Origin: Erpobdella octoculata
Lineage: Eukaryota > Annelida > Clitellata > Hirudinida > Erpobdellidae
DNA length: 64,000 nucleotides
Direction: 5' to 3'
Assembly: GCA_963978895.1 (NCBI GenBank)
Contig: OZ022242.1
Coordinates: forward strand, 26,702,424 to 26,766,423
Below, piece after piece: positions 1 through 12,403 of the stretch; within the stretch, counting starts at the first letter, position 1, and every line of letters starts with the position of its first letter. The position numbers and the translations under genes are program-made. The notes beneath the pieces are model-generated. The model made no database searches, had not been told where the DNA came from, and saw only the letters and a program-made list of their open reading frames with translations.

Positions 1-475
1 ACCTAAATGTTATAAACGTTTATTGTTACATTAATAATACATTGCATGATAATGTAATAATACACTAAATAATGAAAAAAACTTGAGAAATAATTGCTGA
101 AATAAAATATAAAAATGATAACAAATGACTATTTATAGAGCAATGAAAAATGTTATTTTGTGGAACAAATTAAAAAAAATTAAGATACAGCGTCTCAGCA
201 TAGTCATCAAGTTGAAGAATAGGAAAATGAACTCAAGAAGTAATTGCTAAATACAGTAACATAAGCATGCAAGACGATAACACATCTTGAAGAACAAACA
301 GCAAAGATGACTTTAAAGAAAAATGAAAATTTTAAAATTAAGATACAGTGACTCAGCATAGTCACTATAAAGGACAATAACTACAAAAAATTAACCAACT
401 CTAAAAAAGAAACCTAACCAAAATAATATTTCAGAAATCTCACTTTAAATCAGAATTATCTAAAAAACTTTTAAC

Positions 476-1503
476 TAGTGGTGGTTTGAAATTAGTTAAC
501 AAAGCTGCATTTACCCAGTGCTGCTGAAGTGTACCTAAGGAAGCTAGATTAAGTGTTCTCGAAAACAAATTAAATTATATGATTTCACCCGCTTAATACA
601 CCTTTCTACATGAACTCTGAGGGATGAAATTAACTGATTATGTCTTATTTCATCTGCACTGAATTGCCCTGATTGGTTCAAAAAAAGAAGGTATGGCTAA
701 ATGACAGTAAATTTCCTCTAGATCCTTGGTCCTTATCATGCTTAAAATTTTAAAAATTTTTGTTGAAAGTTCCTTTTCCATTTTCATGCAGAGTTCAGTT
801 TTCTTTTGTAATTCTTTCTTTAATTTATCAATAAGGGAATTTTCTTCTGATTCTGTAGACCTAGATAATAAAATTATTATAAAATATATTAAAGTTCTAT
901 AGATACATTTCCCTTATAAAATATTTTAATAAAACACTGATACAAGTTTGATCTATATATAGAAATATTAAATTATATTTTCCAACTAACTCTATCACAT
1001 TTTCTGTCGATATTACTTCTTCACATACAAAAGGCACATCTCCTGCAGTAAAAACTTCAGAAAAACTGCTTGGCAATAAATCTTGAGCAGTAAGAGTAAC
1101 GTCATCTTTTTGAATGGTCGACAACAAGGACTGACAAACAGGACTTTTTCTTTTATTCGGCAATTCATAGGAATTCCATTCAAATAAAGTTGGTATAGCA
1201 CCAGGTTTTAAATTTTTGTGACTTGATTTCATGTTGTCTTCAGCAATGAAATCACTTCTGGTGAAATGCCTTGAACAAACTTTTGTTTCTTTTCCAACCT
1301 ATCAAATTAATAAACATACAAAAATTAAACACTGAACCACTGACAAAACTAGACAACAAAGTGATAAAAGGAGTTTTATTATAAAATTAAGTCAATAAGT
1401 TAAGCTTTAAAAAGAAAATATCTTTCGGAAATGAAAATAAAGATAATCCTCTACATTTCTTTTTTGTGGCAGAACATTGAGGTACGCAGCAAAATGAAGG
1501 CAT
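476..1503 (-). pseudogene. THAP-domain transposase relic with DDE_Tnp_4-like C-terminus
   Basis: On the minus strand an ATG at 1503 opens a THAP-type N-terminus (MPSFCCVPQC, then FSFPKD near 1425). After an AT-rich gap and an AG acceptor near 1304, a second block reads VCSRHFTRSDF and LKPGAIPTLFEW, the zinc ligand and AVPTIF-like parts of a THAP finger. A third block (about 865-660) is a Lys/Glu coiled coil. A fourth (about 660-476) contains SSLRVHVERCIKRVK and LLTNFKPPLVK, which match the end of DDE_Tnp_4 (Harbinger-like) transposases. The catalytic middle is missing: coiled coil and C-terminus join near 655-665. The THAP middle (WxxP region) is also not seen, so this is an internally deleted, non-autonomous relic. 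The family call rests on motifs only. A domesticated THAP gene is less likely because the frame is broken. Confidence 0.65.
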
Positions 1504-2940
1504 TATTGTTTTTTTTTAATTAAATTATTTTTTTCAGATTCAAAAGAACAAGATCTCTTGGCAATAACAATGATTAGTCAGCAACAAAGTGAACGACACT
1601 ATTTTACTAACTATCGCCTATCAAACTAAATGCCGTATAACTCACGACAAACAACTCCGATTTTTATAGAATTTAGAATGCTAAGTTCCTACCACTATTT
1701 TACACCAAATCTGAAAATTCACACTTCCAATGCAACAAAATTTCCCACGCTATGACTAGATCGGTAAGCTCGAGACTGCTGTCAACACTAAACCGGAAAT
1801 GATGTGTACCCGTTTTATAGCTAGAGCAAAGAAATCTCAAAGTTAGAGAGTATAGTCACTGATCTTTATATTATAGAGATCAGTGAGTATAGTCAATAGA
1901 GTCTCTATCATAGATATCTAGATAGGCTATATAGCCTTATTTGCTGTTTTTGTTTGGTTTTACGCGCGCAGTGGAGTTTTAGTTTGTGCCTCCTGACTGA
2001 CCATAGACAAGAGATTTGTTTACATTTGTCTACACCGGCGGCTTGCCTTACTTCGATAAGCAATTCATTCCAATCTTGCAGTTAACTATTATAAAGCAAT
2101 GACAACGCGTTATTCTTTCAATATTTGTTTATCAGAGATTAATTTATGACTTTCTATCAAAATGTCTTTGTTTCTTCAGAGCATGCTTTAATTGTTTTTG
2201 ACAGACATGACTTTTATAAATTCCCTTGAATCTTTTGGTTTAAGCTTTAAAACCATAACATTTTAAGAAAATGCTTTTATCTGAAGATAACTGATAGTCA
2301 TATGTATCTATTTTATGCTGATAGTTTAAGTTTTTCAGCATAAAATCTGAATTCATTATGTCTTCAAAGACATTTTCTTAAAAGAGATATCTTAGACTTA
2401 GAACTAGATCCTGACTAGGTTAGATTAGCAATAATAGTTACTGGCTTTTTCTAAATTACATAATAATTTTTAGAATTAACATAGATTATTGAAGTCACTA
2501 CCAATTCTTCTATGCCCTGAAATGAATATACCTGAGTCGATTGCATTTATTTACCTAGTTTTTAAGCAAGTAAAAAGCACTATGCCAACTATCGAGTTTA
2601 TATTTATTCCTTATCACTTTGCGATTACATTTGTGTAGTATCAGTTCAGTACACAGTTTCCAATAATGTTGAAATAGATTTGCAAAAAACTGAGGCAACA
2701 AATTATGATTTTACAAATGTTTTTATTAATACAATAAATTTTGTTTGGCTTTTCAATGAACAAAAACTGAAAATGGCACAAAAAATTGACAATTTAAGTT
2801 ACTGTCCACTAAATAAAATTGTTTTAGTTAGTTTTTGTCTTAAACCTGAACTTTTAAAGTTTTGAGTATTAATTTTTGCTCGTTGATACTGTCTTAACTT
2901 AAAAAACTCATAAACGATCGAATTAAGCAGTAGATAAGAA
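1504..2940. other. AT-rich spacer, no gene seen
   Basis: No supported coding region, RNA gene or repeat array. A short inverted repeat (CACTGATCT / AGATCAGTG) lies at about 1858-1887. The 61-codon frame at 2680-2865 has low-complexity composition and no recognisable motif, so I leave it out. Confidence 0.6.
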
Positions 2941-2944
2941 TGAT

Positions 2945-3645
2945 TGTCAATGCCATCATGTGTATATGATCCCCCAGGTTAAAAATATCTTTGGATCCAA
3001 TTGATGTTAATGTTTGGCGAATAAGTTCTTTTATTTTAATTTCATCTTTGGCATTTGTGGCTGATACATGTTGTCTTAAAAATTTTTCTGCTGTCTGACA
3101 TACCTAAAAAAAAAGTTTTTTTTAAATACCATATTTATAAATAATTAATCTTAATTTTATCTTACTTTTATAACTGCAGAAGAAGGAAAGACATGACCAC
3201 CTTTATTTTTCACCACTAGCAGCTGCAGTCCTATTTCTTGTCCTTGGTTCTTGTGCTCATCAACTAAACTGTATCTATAAAATTGAAAATATTATTTAGT
3301 ACTGAAAACACAGGAAACCAAAATTTATGACTGTAACAATTTTGAATTTGAACCTGCAAACATTACATTCCAGTTTTTTAAATAGCTTGGATACAATCCA
3401 ACCAGCTATGTAGCTAATTACATTTTCTATCAAGACTTGAGCAAGCTCTGAGTCGATTCCATAATCACCTGGTTCTTCAAACACTTCTTCATAAATGTTG
3501 TCTGTTTAATAAATAAGCAAATAATTAAGATTGGTACCAGCAAAAGAAATAACAATGAAAAATTTATTACAAATTTCTTTTCTTTCTTTGTGAAGATAAT
3601 CAAGATAAGAAGTTTCATCTTGCGGCATCACATTCCCTGTTTTTC
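2945..3645 (-). pseudogene. P-element/THAP9-like transposase C-terminal exons
   Basis: Four blocks on the minus strand are separated by short AT-rich introns with GT/AG borders. One at about 3640-3570 has DETSYLDYLHKERK. One at about 3502-3360, after an acceptor AACAG, has DSELAQVLIENVISYIAGWI and then KLECNVC. One at 3288-3166 has NKGGHVFPSSAVIK before a GTAAG donor. One at about 3105-2950 has VCQTAEKFLRQHVSA. The YIAGW...C..C block and the GG.V.PS block resemble the C-terminal region of P-element-like THAP transposases. The catalytic core is absent or upstream and unrecognised. It sits in the same orientation as the THAP relic below 1.5 kb but is probably a separate transposon. Exon borders are inferred by eye. 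Confidence 0.5.
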
Positions 3646-3825
3646 ATTCTAGTTATATAACTATAAGTCAGTATTTCTTAATCTACTTTACATAATTTAA
3701 GTGTAAGCAAACCTGTAACATTGTTTTGAATGTATTAATTAAACTATAGTTTTTTAATCCAAACAAATTTACAGAGATTACATGAGCTTGTAGCATTTGT
3801 TAACATAATTCTATGGTCTCTATAG

Positions 3826-4428
3826 TATAGTAGTGGGGCGGCTAACTGATCAAAAACCCCTCATCGTGCAAACGCGATTGACAAGCAAATAAATTACATA
3901 TTTGTAATCAGAAAAATATGCTTGTAATTACCTGATATTGCCACATTCTGTAAAATTTAAAAAAATCACCTTTTTTGGACCCGCTCCTGTATGAATGAAT
4001 AGCATATTATCACAGGCGATCAAACTGGCGAAAAATTCTAATATTTTGTTTCTTTTTGTTGGTTTGCATATGTTTAATATAAAGAATGAAGAAAACAAAA
4101 AAAATAGATGAATAATTAAATTTTGAGTGAGTAGACCTACGGAAACGAGACACGCACTTGAGGCACTCGTTTCCATAGGTCTACTCACTCAAAATTTAAT
4201 TATTCATCTATTTTTTCTTGTTTTTTTCATTCTTTATATTAAACATATGCAAACCAACAAAAAAAATATTTAAATTTTTCGTCAGTTTGATCGCCTGTGA
4301 TAATACGCTATTCATACAGGAGCGGGTCCAAAAAAGGTAATTTTGTTTAATTTTACAGAACGTGGCGATATCAAGTAATAACAAGCATATTTTTCTAATT
4401 ACAAATATGTAATTTGTCAGGTTCAAAG
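3826..4428. mobile_element. Fold-back (long inverted repeat) element, copy 1
   Basis: Arms of roughly 270 bp are inverted around about 4150. The left arm (from GGGGCGGCTAACTG) is mirrored on the right, with matching pieces such as GACCCGCTCCTGTATGAAT, GTTTGCATATGTTTAATAT and GAGTAGACCTA. No coding capacity is seen. A second copy lies at 11884-12870 and defines the outer end as TAGTGGGGCAGCTAACTG. The right terminus of this copy is cut off near 4420 by a short SINE-tail-like piece (CAAAGCGCTATAT) and (TA)n. It could be a fold-back transposon or a large MITE. The transposase family is unknown. Confidence 0.8.
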
Positions 4429-5592
<1,164 letters not shown>

Positions 5593-5755
5593 TCAAATAA
5601 TTAGGAATAAGCTGTTCTTTCAAACACGCTTTATTAAAGACTATGGCCCATTTCTTATTACAAACTTTTTCTATCAAACGTGAAACTTTTCGAAAATCAG
5701 AAATACCAAGACACTTTTGAACAAACTGGTATATATTTTTATTAATGTTTTGGTC

Positions 5756-5804
5756 ATGAGCTGACCTGCAGGTTTCGGCTTTATTAGCCATCATCAGAAC
5801 TCAT
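5756..5804 (-). ncRNA. Hammerhead ribozyme (PLE pLTR)
   Basis: Minus-strand order is stem I - CTGATGA - stem II - GAA - stem III - C - stem I. Stem I is ATGAGTT with AGCTCAT (seven pairs, one G-U). Stem II is GGCT/AGCC after one extra U. Stem III is ACC/GGT closed by TGCA. Predicted cleavage follows the C at 5763. This is the minimal type I layout with a very short stem III known from Penelope-like elements. All core bases are present. Confidence 0.9.
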
Positions 5805-6158
5805 AAAACTAATATACAGCTACAACGAAAATATATAAAGTGGTGTGGCGAGACATATCAGATATGTTTACACATCAATCGAGGTCAAAGTACAAAGAAG
5901 AGTAAAAGCAAAATATGAAAACCGCTAAGAAACAACCAAATGTTTTGCCTCGGAGTAAATAAATAAACAAAAAATAAGAAAAAATAAAAATTACATGTGC
6001 TAAAATATACAACCAAATTAAGTAGTAAAATATAACTATTAAAAGAAAATTACTAATAAAAGCAAAGAGGTAAAATAATAAAATAAGAATTTAAAGCTAA
6101 AATTCAAAGATAATAGGATATCGATAAAATTAAGAGTTTAATTAAAAGTTGAAAATGA

Positions 6159-8180
6159 TCAACGTCTACGTATAGTAATATTGCAGTTATCGATCAAATG
6201 CGGACACATCGCACCGGTCCCATCACCATCACGCAGGTCAGCAGTCTCGAGGCATCGAGGAGGTTGGCTCATGGCTGACAAACCAGTGGAGCACTGTTCG
6301 ACCGCGTCCAACGCTTCAATATGGTTGGTAGATGGAGGAAAGGAAACAGGACCACAAACTGGGCCGTTGTCGTATTGGTCGCAAGGATGATCATAACTGT
6401 GATAAGATACATTTGTAGTCTTGGTTGGCGAACTCCTAGTACGGAGTTCAGATAAATCAGAAAAGGAGAGGCGAGGTGTGACAAAAGGAGAATGCGGGAG
6501 AACAGTGAATAGCGGAGTCCTTGGCAGGTCGGCAGGGCACAGTTCGGTTGCATTTGAAACATCGATACAGTTGGTAGGGTCTATTTCGTTGGCAGCGTCT
6601 ATTGCGTTGGCAGACAAAGGAGATAAAACTCGACGAGAAATGAAACCGTTGTCGTACTGGTCACAAGGATGGTCGTAACTGTAATGGGAAACACCTGTAG
6701 TTTTGGTTGCCGAACTCCTAGTACGGAGTACAGATAAATCTGAGAGCGAGAGACGAGGTGTGACAAAGGGAGAAAGCGGGAGAACAGTCGATGGTGAGGC
6801 CTGTGGCATATCACCATTCACCGGGTCCGAAGAAGGCCGGCAGATAGCCGACGGATCGATAAAGCACTGTTCGATCAAACGCACAGCCTCGATGCAACTG
6901 GTATCATCCACAGAACTGGCAGACGGAGGACCAGTAGGCCGATCACAGTTTGGCAAACCACCAATTTCAATAAGGTTAGCATGGTCCATTGCGCCGGTGG
7001 ACGGAGCACAGGAAACCGGATCACAATGTGGGCTCTTGCTATGCCTGTCAAGTGCATGATCGTTCACTATGCAAGTGTTGGGGGCAACAGCGGATGACGA
7101 GCCCTGCGGCACACCAACGCTGTGGCACTGCAAGTGGTGCCTATTGTTGAATAGTTTAAGGGTCCGTCCAAAATGGTCATCTTGGACGTTTAGTATTGGT
7201 TTATCCCGGACAATGTAGAGGGCCTCGGCAATTTTTAATCGAGAGGGGTCGGCCTCGTGATGGAGAATAACAGTGTTATCAACGAGTGTTTGTCTGTTAA
7301 GTTTTGTGTTGTGAGCCAGTTGCGAATGCGTTGTAATACTGCCACCCTGTAAATGCATAGTAACCCGGCGGGAGAGCGTAGTACGTGTCTGGCCAATGTA
7401 GGTAGCAATGACATCATGCGGTGCAGGACAAGTAAATTTATAAACTACATTTGTACACTGGAAAATGCTGGCGTGACGAGGGCTATTTTTCATGATAAGG
7501 CTGTGTGATTTTCTGTCTTTATAATATATGGAGAATGACAGTCTATGTCGGAGTCGATCTTTAACTTTAACGCAACTTGTAATAATTTGACGTAATATTC
7601 TATCATCAAGACGGTAATTGTCATGCATCTGGGAACAGATATCAACAGTTCTGACGACATCATTAGGAGTGTTTGCTGGAATGGCAGAAATCTTTTTATG
7701 CACAAATCTTTTCACAACAGAATCAACCATGGTGTTGGTGTAGTTATTGTTGATCAACAGCGTTTTAAGACGTTTGACTTCTGTGTGAAATTTACACCAA
7801 TCTTCTGACAGCCCATAAGCGCGAGCAAGAAGGTTATGTATAACACTCTCTTTGTATATATCAGAACAGTAGCCGGCACCGTTCATGCAAAGACCTTCGG
7901 AGGAAAGCTTGACGTACATTTCATGTGCAAGGCCGGAATCCGTTTGAGAGACCAACACGTCCAGAAAAGGTAACGTATGATTACAGTCGCTATATTCGAT
8001 TGTAAAATTCAACACAGAGTATTGCTGAAACTTAGTTCTTAATTCTTCAAAATGTGTAGTATCTCGAGCAATCACAAAGATGTCATCGACATATCTTGCA
8101 TATAATGTAGGTTTATTGATGGCGTCGAACACACGATTTTCTAAATGACTCATATAAAAATCGGCAAATAGAGGGCCCAA
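6159..8180 (-). CDS. PLE reverse transcriptase (C-terminal part) with GIY-YIG endonuclease
   Basis: An open frame of 673 codons begins at (TA)n with GPLFADFYM, the RT motif that precedes the active site. YVDD follows at residues 30-33 (catalytic palm). The GIY-YIG domain has VVYKFTC near 245-251, TYIGQT at 260-265, the Arg pair near 271, and a candidate catalytic Glu in EALYI near 319. This pairing of RT and C-terminal GIY-YIG is diagnostic of Penelope-like elements. After residue 350 comes an unusual Ser/Pro/Asp-rich tail of about 320 residues. It contains a segment of about 45 residues twice (PFVTPRLS ... [11 protein letters not shown]) and ends NITIRRR. The fingers and first palm motifs are missing, so the protein cannot be functional as it stands. 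Confidence 0.9.
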   Translation of the reverse strand: MGPLFADFYMSHLENRVFDAINKPTLYARYVDDIFVIARDTTHFEELRTKFQQYSVLNFTIEYSDCNHTLPFLDVLVSQTDSGLAHEMYVKLSSEGLCMNGAGYCSDIYKESVIHNLLARAYGLSEDWCKFHTEVKRLKTLLINNNYTNTMVDSVVKRFVHKKISAIPANTPNDVVRTVDICSQMHDNYRLDDRILRQIITSCVKVKDRLRHRLSFSIYYKDRKSHSLIMKNSPRHASIFQCTNVVYKFTCPAPHDVIATYIGQTRTTLSRRVTMHLQGGSITTHSQLAHNTKLNRQTLVDNTVILHHEADPSRLKIAEALYIVRDKPILNVQDDHFGRTLKLFNNRHHLQCHSVGVPQGSSSAVAPNTCIVNDHALDRHSKSPHCDPVSCAPSTGAMDHANLIEIGGLPNCDRPTGPPSASSVDDTSCIEAVRLIEQCFIDPSAICRPSSDPVNGDMPQASPSTVLPLSPFVTPRLSLSDLSVLRTRSSATKTTGVSHYSYDHPCDQYDNGFISRRVLSPLSANAIDAANEIDPTNCIDVSNATELCPADLPRTPLFTVLPHSPFVTPRLSFSDLSELRTRSSPTKTTNVSYHSYDHPCDQYDNGPVCGPVSFPPSTNHIEALDAVEQCSTGLSAMSQPPRCLETADLRDGDGTGAMCPHLIDNCNITIRRR

Positions 8181-8181
8181 G

Positions 8182-8337
<156 letters not shown>

Positions 8338-8717
8338 AATAATGTAAGATGGCATAAGATTTTCTTTAAGACAGGCTCGATTAAAAATAAGTCTCCATTT
8401 AGCCGCTATGAGTTTTATAGATACTTTCTCAATATTTCGGAACAACGTTTTTTGTTTACTGCAACACGTATTAAGAAAAGTATTAACATTTAAAACTTTC
8501 TTTATTTCAGACTTACGGGCCGTTTCGGCTTTCGCCATCTTCAGAGTCTGTAAATACGATCGCGTAAAAGGAGGCAAAAGATAAGAAAACATGTAATAAC
8601 TAAATATACAAATAAACTAATATCCTCAAGAAATTATCTCAATAGAAGGATATTATTAAAAATAATCAAATTTAGACAATGTAATTAAATTAACGTACAT
8701 AAAATAAACTGGAGTTA
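8338..8717 (-). mobile_element. PLE 3'-end fragment with ribozyme and pLTR
   Basis: Flanked by (TA)n on both sides. Minus-strand order is a 3'-UTR-like AT-rich stretch, a hammerhead (8550-8508), then a short frame with [20 protein letters not shown] that ends at the TA run. The coding piece aligns by eye with the one at 5591-5750 but is clearly diverged, so this is a different PLE subfamily or an older copy. No RT remains. Confidence 0.8.
8508..8550 (-). ncRNA. Hammerhead ribozyme (PLE pLTR)
   Basis: Minus strand: CAGACT (stem I) - CTGAAGA - TGGC GAAA GCC (stem II GGC/GCC) - GAA - ACGGCCCGT (stem III ACG/CGT) - A - AGTCTG (stem I). Six perfect stem I pairs. Predicted cleavage follows the A at 8514. 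Position 7 of the core is free to vary, so CTGAAGA is a valid core. Confidence 0.92.
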
Positions 8718-8740
8718 TATATATATATATATATATATAT
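8718..8740. repeat. (TA)n at the PLE / LTR junction
   Basis: Short TA run. It coincides with the TATATATA box of the LTR that follows; compare the intact 3' LTR near 11716-11724. Confidence 0.9.
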
Positions 8741-8889
8741 AGCACTTTGAACCCCACCAGTACAGTCTAGCTATTTAGTGTCAGGCGAAGTCCTGCTCGT
8801 TTTTATGTTTGATTTGCGCTTTATTAAAGTTGTTGTGTTGCCTTTTTCTTCCTGGTGTTCACGGCATTCCAGCAGGGAAGACTGTGACA
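8741..8889 (+). repeat. 5' LTR remnant
   Basis: About 150 bp beginning AGCACTTTGAACCCCACC and ending CTGTGACA, nearly identical to the last half of the 3' LTR apart from a small GTCGTGTT length difference. The U3 half is lost at the TA run. Confidence 0.9.
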
Positions 8890-9153
8890 TTTTGGTGGCA
8901 GCGGTGGGATCAAGTAGCAGGAAGAAAGAAGTGCGACAAGCAAATTCGGAAAGAAGATCTCTCTTGCCGATGAAATTCTCCTTGTGACCAAGACTCGCCA
9001 GACGTTTTAGGGATCAGCTAACCAGTTACGAGACTTTCCGTGGCTAGAATCGGCCGACCCATCCGTGCTCAAGGTTTGAGTTTCTTTTCGAGTTTTCCCG
9101 CCGGTCTGAGTTTAAATAAGTAGGTCTTTTATTTAATACTTATCTGGTTAAAG

Positions 9154-9600
9154 ATGGATAGTATGTCGTCCGGTGTTGAGGGTTATGGAAATCTAGTGCA
9201 ATTACGGGGAGGGAATGTGTCTCCAGAAAATTGGGAAGATGCGGGGAACGTTCAAAAGAAAGACTCTGGTGGGTTTAGCGAAGATCCAACATGGGGAGAT
9301 CGACAAGGAGAACGTCACGAAAAACAAAAACGTAGTGGTATGTTGGACGGCGAAGAAAGGAGGAAAAGTTGGAAATAGAAAGACAATTGGAGAATCAATT
9401 AATAGATAGATCGTTTCGAGAAAGGAAGTCGAAATTAGAAGAGAGGATGTTAGAAGAAAAACGAGAAAATAGAAGACTAAGATGGCTAGAATTAGAAGAT
9501 GTGAGAAGGAGAGAGGAACGAGCTGAAAGAGACAGGGAAGAAACAAAGCGATGAAGAATGGAAGAACGCGAACGAATGATAGTTCAGAGAACCGTCGAAA
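9154..9600 (+). pseudogene. Gag-like charged coiled-coil region, frameshifted
   Basis: A frame from ATG 9154 (MDSMSSGVEGYG...) runs to a TAG at 9376-9378. An overlapping frame (9369-9554) continues as an Arg/Glu-rich coiled coil (ERQLENQLIDRSFRERKSK). Position after the primer-binding site and the charged helix resemble the N-terminal part of Gypsy gag proteins such as the one at 59.6 kb. No capsid motif or zinc knuckle is present. In-frame stops near 9552 and 9602 separate it from the myosin-like part. Confidence 0.5.
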
Positions 9601-9614
9601 CTTGATCAGGAAGC

Positions 9615-10800
9615 ATGGCTACACAGCTGCAAGAATACAAGCTTAAAGCTGACGAACACAATGCATTGAACGACGTCCTTGAAGAATCGAAAAAGAAATG
9701 GATGCGAGAGGTTGAAACTTTTCAAGAGAGGATCGCACAATTGGTTGAAGAAAACGATAAGCTCAATAAATCTAAGAAGAAACTGCAATATGAGTTTGAT
9801 AGCATCACTGTTCTTCTGGACAACGAAAGGTCAAAGTTTTCAGTAATTGACAAAAAATACAAGCTTAAAGCTGACGAACACGATGCATTGAACGATGTCC
9901 TTGAAGAATCGAAAAAGAAATGGTCGCGAGAAGTTGAAACCTTTTAAGAGAGGATCGCACAATTAGTTGAAAAAAACGATAAACTAAGTAAATCTAAGAA
10001 GAAACTGCAATATGAGGAGTTCGATGACATCACTGTTCTTCTGGACAACGAAAGGTCAAAGTTCTCAGTAATTGACAAAAAGCAAAGAAAATTCGATCAA
10101 AACCTGGCCGAAGAAAAAAACATCTCTCAGAGGTTGACAATTACAAGAGATAACTTGGAGAAGGATCTCAGAGAAAAAGAAACAAAAATTCTCAACCTGA
10201 CTCGAAAAGTTGATGGGCTGAACGAAGATTTGACCGAATCAAACAGAGCGAGAAGTCAACTGCAGAGAGAACTTGATGACCTGGTTTCTTCTAAAGATGA
10301 CATCGAAAAGAATGTTCACGAATTAGAAAAAGACAAGAAAGCTCTTGAAACTCAGGTGGAAGCCCAGAAGCAGATGATCGAAGAGCTCGAAAAGGAAGTT
10401 CAAGGAGCCGAAGATGCCAAGTTAAGACTGGAAGTGAATATGCAAACCTTGAAAGATCAGTCGATGAGAGAGGCGCAGTCAAGAGAGGAAATTGATGAAG
10501 AAGGTAGAAAGGGTTTTCTTAAAAAGATAAGAGACGTGGAAGCTGAACTTGAAAAAAAGGAGACAGAGGCAGCTTGCAACGAATGCCCGGAACAAGCTTG
10601 AGGCTGACTTCAGAACTATTGAGAAACAACTTGCTGATGCTCTGAAAGTCAAAGATAAAGCTGTGAAGCAGTTCAAACGTTACCAGGTCCAGATCAAAGA
10701 ATTCATGCACGAGATCGAATTTATCAATGTAACCAAACAAGATCTGGCAGCTTCACATAGAGCCAGAAAAACTCTACATGGAGACTACGTACAAGATATC
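9615..10800 (+). pseudogene. Captured myosin II heavy-chain tail fragment, intronless
   Basis: Three frames (9615-9947, 10134-10601, 10549 onward) read as consecutive parts of a non-muscle/smooth-type myosin II rod. Recognisable pieces are NLTRKVDGLNEDLTESNRAR, SQLQRELDDLVSSKDDIEK, EEGRKGFLKKIRDVEAELEK and ARNKLEADFRTIEKQLADA, in rod order. The first about 230 bp (YKLKADEH...SVIDKK) occurs twice in tandem (about 9633-9858 and 9858-10082). Lesions are a TAA at 9945-9947, an extra GAG codon near 10015, and a frameshift in an A run near 10555. The absence of introns over about 1.15 kb indicates an RNA-level copy. It lies wholly inside the LTR element. Confidence 0.88.
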
Positions 10801-10809
10801 TATGAGCGT

Positions 10810-10926
10810 CATTATAACACCCGTAAGAAATATAATTCCTGGATACTGCTTTCCATGGTGACCATACATTCTGATCACAACTCTCTCTTTTATCTCACGG
10901 AGCCGCCGATTTCCTCTCCCGGATAG
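10810..10926 (+). pseudogene. RNase H-like remnant of pol
   Basis: In frame after the myosin segment comes VTIHSDHNSLFYLTE, close to the T.HSDH..L.YL motif of Gypsy RNase H. If correct, it is the residue of pol left after the cellular fragment replaced or deleted the rest. Too short for certainty. Confidence 0.4.
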
Positions 10927-11561
10927 GGGAGTCGTTTCTCAACACGATAGAGCTAGACGACATTTTTTTTACTTGTCGTATTTATGTTTATTATTATGTT
11001 TATTATTTACTGTTATAAATTTTGAAATGTTGTTTTCTAGCATAAGCCCAGAGGCACATTGTACTAGTTGTATTTCTAGGTGCATAGGTTTTCTCTTTTG
11101 TTGTCATAGTTGCAGATCGTTGTGATATTTTATAATTAATGATATTGTTGAAGTAGTTGAACTTCTTTGATATGACGTGATGATGATTCTTTCGTTAATA
11201 CAATTCAGACCGGTATGGGATTACACTTGGATGGGTCGTGCTGGTTATATGGGTGGTTTTACTAGTGGGAGTAAAAGTTACTTTCAGAAAGGACATCTCC
11301 AGTTTAAAGTCGACCTTGAAGCCCTGGTAGACACGATACATCGACGAACGAACGCCCATTCTTCATCCAGATTATCTACAAAGTTCTACTTCTACTTCTC
11401 CGATTCCATCCACTCCTCATCTTCTTCGTTGTCCTCTTCGATGTCCCCGACCTTGAAGCCTTGGTAGGCGCGATACATCGACGAACGAACACCAATTCTT
11501 CATCCAGTACTGTGAAAGATAACATTTAAGATATTGAAAGACTTTTCAACATCTTCGTTTT
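10927..11561 (+). other. 3' internal region of the LTR element with a duplicated 65-bp segment
   Basis: No gene recognised. A segment containing GACCTTGAAGCCCTGGTAG and CGATACATCGACGAACGAAC at about 11308-11375 recurs diverged at 11448-11511. The 96-codon frame at 11177-11467 spans one copy and has no family motif. Confidence 0.6.
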
Positions 11562-11573
11562 AAGGGGGAGTTA
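11562..11573 (+). other. Polypurine tract
   Basis: AAGGGGGAG immediately upstream of the 3' LTR start, TGTCAGG. This is the plus-strand priming site expected of an LTR retrotransposon. Confidence 0.85.
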
Positions 11574-11883
11574 TGTCAGGGGTCGCTCTACCGGACCTCC
11601 TGACAAGTGTATCTTGTACCCGTCGACCTATCTAGATTCTCAGTCTAGACAGGAACCTAGAAATTAATTGGCAGACGTTGTTTTCTTGTTGTTTGTTGAC
11701 GTGTTTCCTGAGGCTATATATATAGCGCTTTGAACCCCACCAGTACAGTCTAGCTATTTAGTGTCAGGCGAAATCCTGCTCGTTTTTATATTTGATTTGC
11801 GCTTTATTAAAGTTGTTGTCGTGTTGTTGTGTTGCCTTTTTCTTCCTGGTGTTCACGGCATTCCAGCAGGGAAGACTGTGACA
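11574..11883 (+). repeat. 3' LTR, complete (about 310 bp)
   Basis: Starts TGTCAGGGG and ends GTGACA. Contains a TATATATATA box near 11716-11724 followed by the segment shared with the 5' remnant. Ends abruptly at fold-back sequence. Confidence 0.88.
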
Positions 11884-11962
11884 TAATTGTTATGCTTGTA
11901 TTTGCTTGTCAATTGAGAAAAAAATCACCTTTTTGGTCCCGCTCTTGTATGAATAGCGTATT

Positions 11963-12403
<441 letters not shown>

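Larger units (their letters stand above)
8741..11883 (+). mobile_element. Non-autonomous LTR retrotransposon carrying a myosin tail fragment
   Basis: A 5' LTR remnant (8741-8889) matches the second half of a complete 3' LTR (11574-11883). Between them are a TGG-starting primer-binding site (TGGTGGCAGCGGTGG, about 8893), a gag-like coiled-coil region, an intronless myosin II tail segment, a short RNase H-like remnant and a polypurine tract (AAGGGGGAG, 11562-11570). No protease, RT or integrase is recognisable, so the element needs proteins from elsewhere. The 5' LTR is cut exactly at its TATA box by (TA)n and PLE sequence. The cellular-gene segment makes it resemble a transducing retroelement. 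Confidence 0.85.

Noticed and set aside
6181..7059. Plus-strand frames opposite the PLE protein
   Set aside because: They are shadows of the minus-strand RT/GIY-YIG frame and have no family motif.
9615..10800. Genuine myosin heavy-chain gene
   Set aside because: No motor domain or introns, several frame lesions, an internal duplication, and LTR retrotransposon signals on both sides.
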